In this document: positions 63,316 through 64,000 of the stretch, piece after piece
How positions within the stretch are numbered: the first letter of the stretch is position 1
How the letters are laid out: the number at the start of each line of letters is the position of its first letter
Assembly (NCBI GenBank): GCA_963757805.1
Contig: CAVWSM010000014.1
Location: forward strand, 62,001 to 126,000
DNA length: 64,000 nucleotides
Direction: 5' to 3'
DNA from: CAVWSM01 sp963757805
GTDB taxonomy: Bacteria > Actinomycetota > Actinomycetes > Jiangellales > Jiangellaceae
Notes under the pieces: generated by a model
What the model saw: the letters and a program-made list of their open reading frames with translations, nothing else
Told to the model about the DNA's origin: nothing
Databases searched by the model: none
Made by a program: the position numbers and the translations under genes

Positions 63316-63414
63316 GCCCCAGCGTCGCTATAGCGACCGTTTTCCGCCCCATGCTTGGGCCACCCTGGCGCATGGGTCGCCCCAGCGTCGTTATAGCGAC
63401 CGATTTCCGCCCCA
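63316..63414. repeat. Tandem pair of 36-bp direct repeats with palindromic core
   Basis: Copies at 63316-63351 and 63379-63414 (34 of 36 identical), period 63. Each carries a core: GTCGCTATAGCGAC, a perfect palindrome in copy 1; one base changed in copy 2 (GTTATAGCGAC). Located between csp and the GlsB-like gene. Confidence 0.85.
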
Positions 63415-63493
63415 ACACACCAGCCTGCCGCCCCGGGCTCGACTGGCGCCGGATGCTGCACCCGGCCCATGCTGATCGGGGAAGGTGGTCAGC

Positions 63494-63802
63494 ATGGTTG
63501 GTGCGATCTTGCTCGGTCTCGTTGCAGGTGTGTTTGCCCGGATGCTCGTCCCGCAGGATGCCTTCCGCGGCATGAGCGGCCCGGCGTCGTGGCTGGTGTC
63601 TCTGATAATCGGGCTGGCCGGCGCGCTGCTCGGCTACTGGATCTTCACCGGCCTGTTCGGCATTGGCGACGACGACATCTTCGACTGGGGCGGCTTCCTC
63701 GGAGCGCTGATCGGCTCAGTGGTTGTCGTGGCCGTGGCGAGCTGGTTCATGCGCCGCCGGCGGCCCAGCGCCACCACGCCACCAACTGGCGCCGGCATGT
63801 GA
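63494..63802 (+). CDS. GlsB/YeaQ/YmgE family membrane protein
   Basis: 102 residues, three helices; GAILLGLVAGVFARMLVPQD, VSLIIGLAGALLGYWIF, GGFLGALIGSVVVVAVASWF are family text of this transglycosylase-associated/stress-response membrane group, except that the usual GxxG loop is extended by DDDIFDW. ATG at 63494 follows AAGGTGG by 7 bases. Function unknown. Confidence 0.78.
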   Translation: MVGAILLGLVAGVFARMLVPQDAFRGMSGPASWLVSLIIGLAGALLGYWIFTGLFGIGDDDIFDWGGFLGALIGSVVVVAVASWFMRRRRPSATTPPTGAGM

Positions 63803-63817
63803 GGGAGTCCCGCGCGG

Positions 63818-63878
63818 CTTGCACTCGCCAAGGTAGAGTGCTAAACACGAGTTAGCACTCTGCTGTACAGAGTGACAG
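63818..63878 (+). promoter_or_regulatory. groEL promoter with two CIRCE elements
   Basis: CIRCE 1: CTTGCACTC-N9-GAGTGCTAA (63818-63844). CIRCE 2: TTAGCACTC-N9-GAGTGACAG (63852-63878; right arm degenerate). TTGCAC (63819-63824), 17-base spacer, TAAACA (63842-63847) form a promoter overlapping CIRCE 1. HrcA is the expected repressor. GGGAGGACC near the window end suggests a groEL ribosome site just beyond 64000. Confidence 0.88.
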
Positions 63879-64000
63879 CCCAACGATCCGGGTCGACGAG
63901 GTGCCCGGGCGCCCGGCACAGGAGTTCGGGCGTTCGCGCGCCGTCCGTCGCGGGCGTCGTACGCCGGACCGCCACCCGTACCGGGAGGACCATCTCTCCA

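Noticed and set aside
63316..63414. CRISPR array
   Set aside because: Only two copies, a single 27-base gap, and no cas gene.

Overview
The window reads as chromosomal DNA of a high-GC actinobacterium. Support: GC-rich third codon positions, many GTG starts and ATGA/GTGA overlaps, an F420 gene pair (LLM oxidoreductase and FbiD), glucosyl-3-phosphoglycerate synthase, OtsA/OtsB, DUF222-HNH and DUF3263 proteins, and a thrC - moaD - csp - (groEL) order that I recall from Streptomyces and relatives. Nocardioidaceae/Propionibacteriales is my best guess, not proven. No rRNA, tRNA, CRISPR, transposase or prophage was seen.

Layout. 0-11 kb: YccF fragment, an MprF/YbhN-like membrane protein, leucyl aminopeptidase with an AbgT transporter, a PCu(A)C-like lipoprotein, glutaminase, a DUF222/HNH protein. 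11-26 kb: polyhydroxyalkanoate block (acyl-CoA ligase, PhaC, PhaZ) divergent from a PucR-type regulator; an ECF42-like sigma factor with its DGPF partner; a six-gene branched-chain-type ABC operon containing a long-chain acyl-CoA synthetase. The PHA/regulator promoter region and the ABC operon upstream region share an identical TTGTGC-N4-GCACAA palindrome, suggesting one regulon. 26-34 kb: HAD phosphatase and formylglycine-generating enzyme, small DUF6325/SHOCT proteins, methyltransferase, GAP, YihY and SulP membrane proteins. 34-38 kb: LacI-controlled sugar ABC operon with two operators. 38-49 kb: RNase HI, CPH-type copper ATPase with a built-in promoter/operator, VOC protein, aldo/keto reductase, MMPL exporter with divergent TetR, DUF445, AI-2E family protein. 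48.7-64 kb: TPP-riboswitch NCS1 (CytX-like) permease, F420 genes, OtsA divergent from DUF3263/LytR_C/OtsB, xylulokinase, two divergent citrate synthases (one HTH-fused), GpgS, a SAM-I riboswitch leading into threonine synthase-like and MoaD/ThiS-like genes, cold-shock protein, and a tandem CIRCE promoter pointing to groEL just outside the window.

Data quality. Twelve genes carry single-base frameshifts (14 events); 13 of the 14 are explained by one extra base, often within a short homopolymer. I treat these genes as intact in the organism and annotate each across the shift. Separately, four short gene remnants (SLC13 3' end, RibD-like 3' end, ThrE 5' end, gamma-glutamylcyclotransferase 5' end) look like true deletions.

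Most interesting: the SAM-I-controlled threonine synthase plus sulfur-carrier pair, which makes better sense as a methionine-side (homocysteine-forming) route than as threonine supply; the shared PucR-type operator; and the bidirectional ECF42-type promoter.
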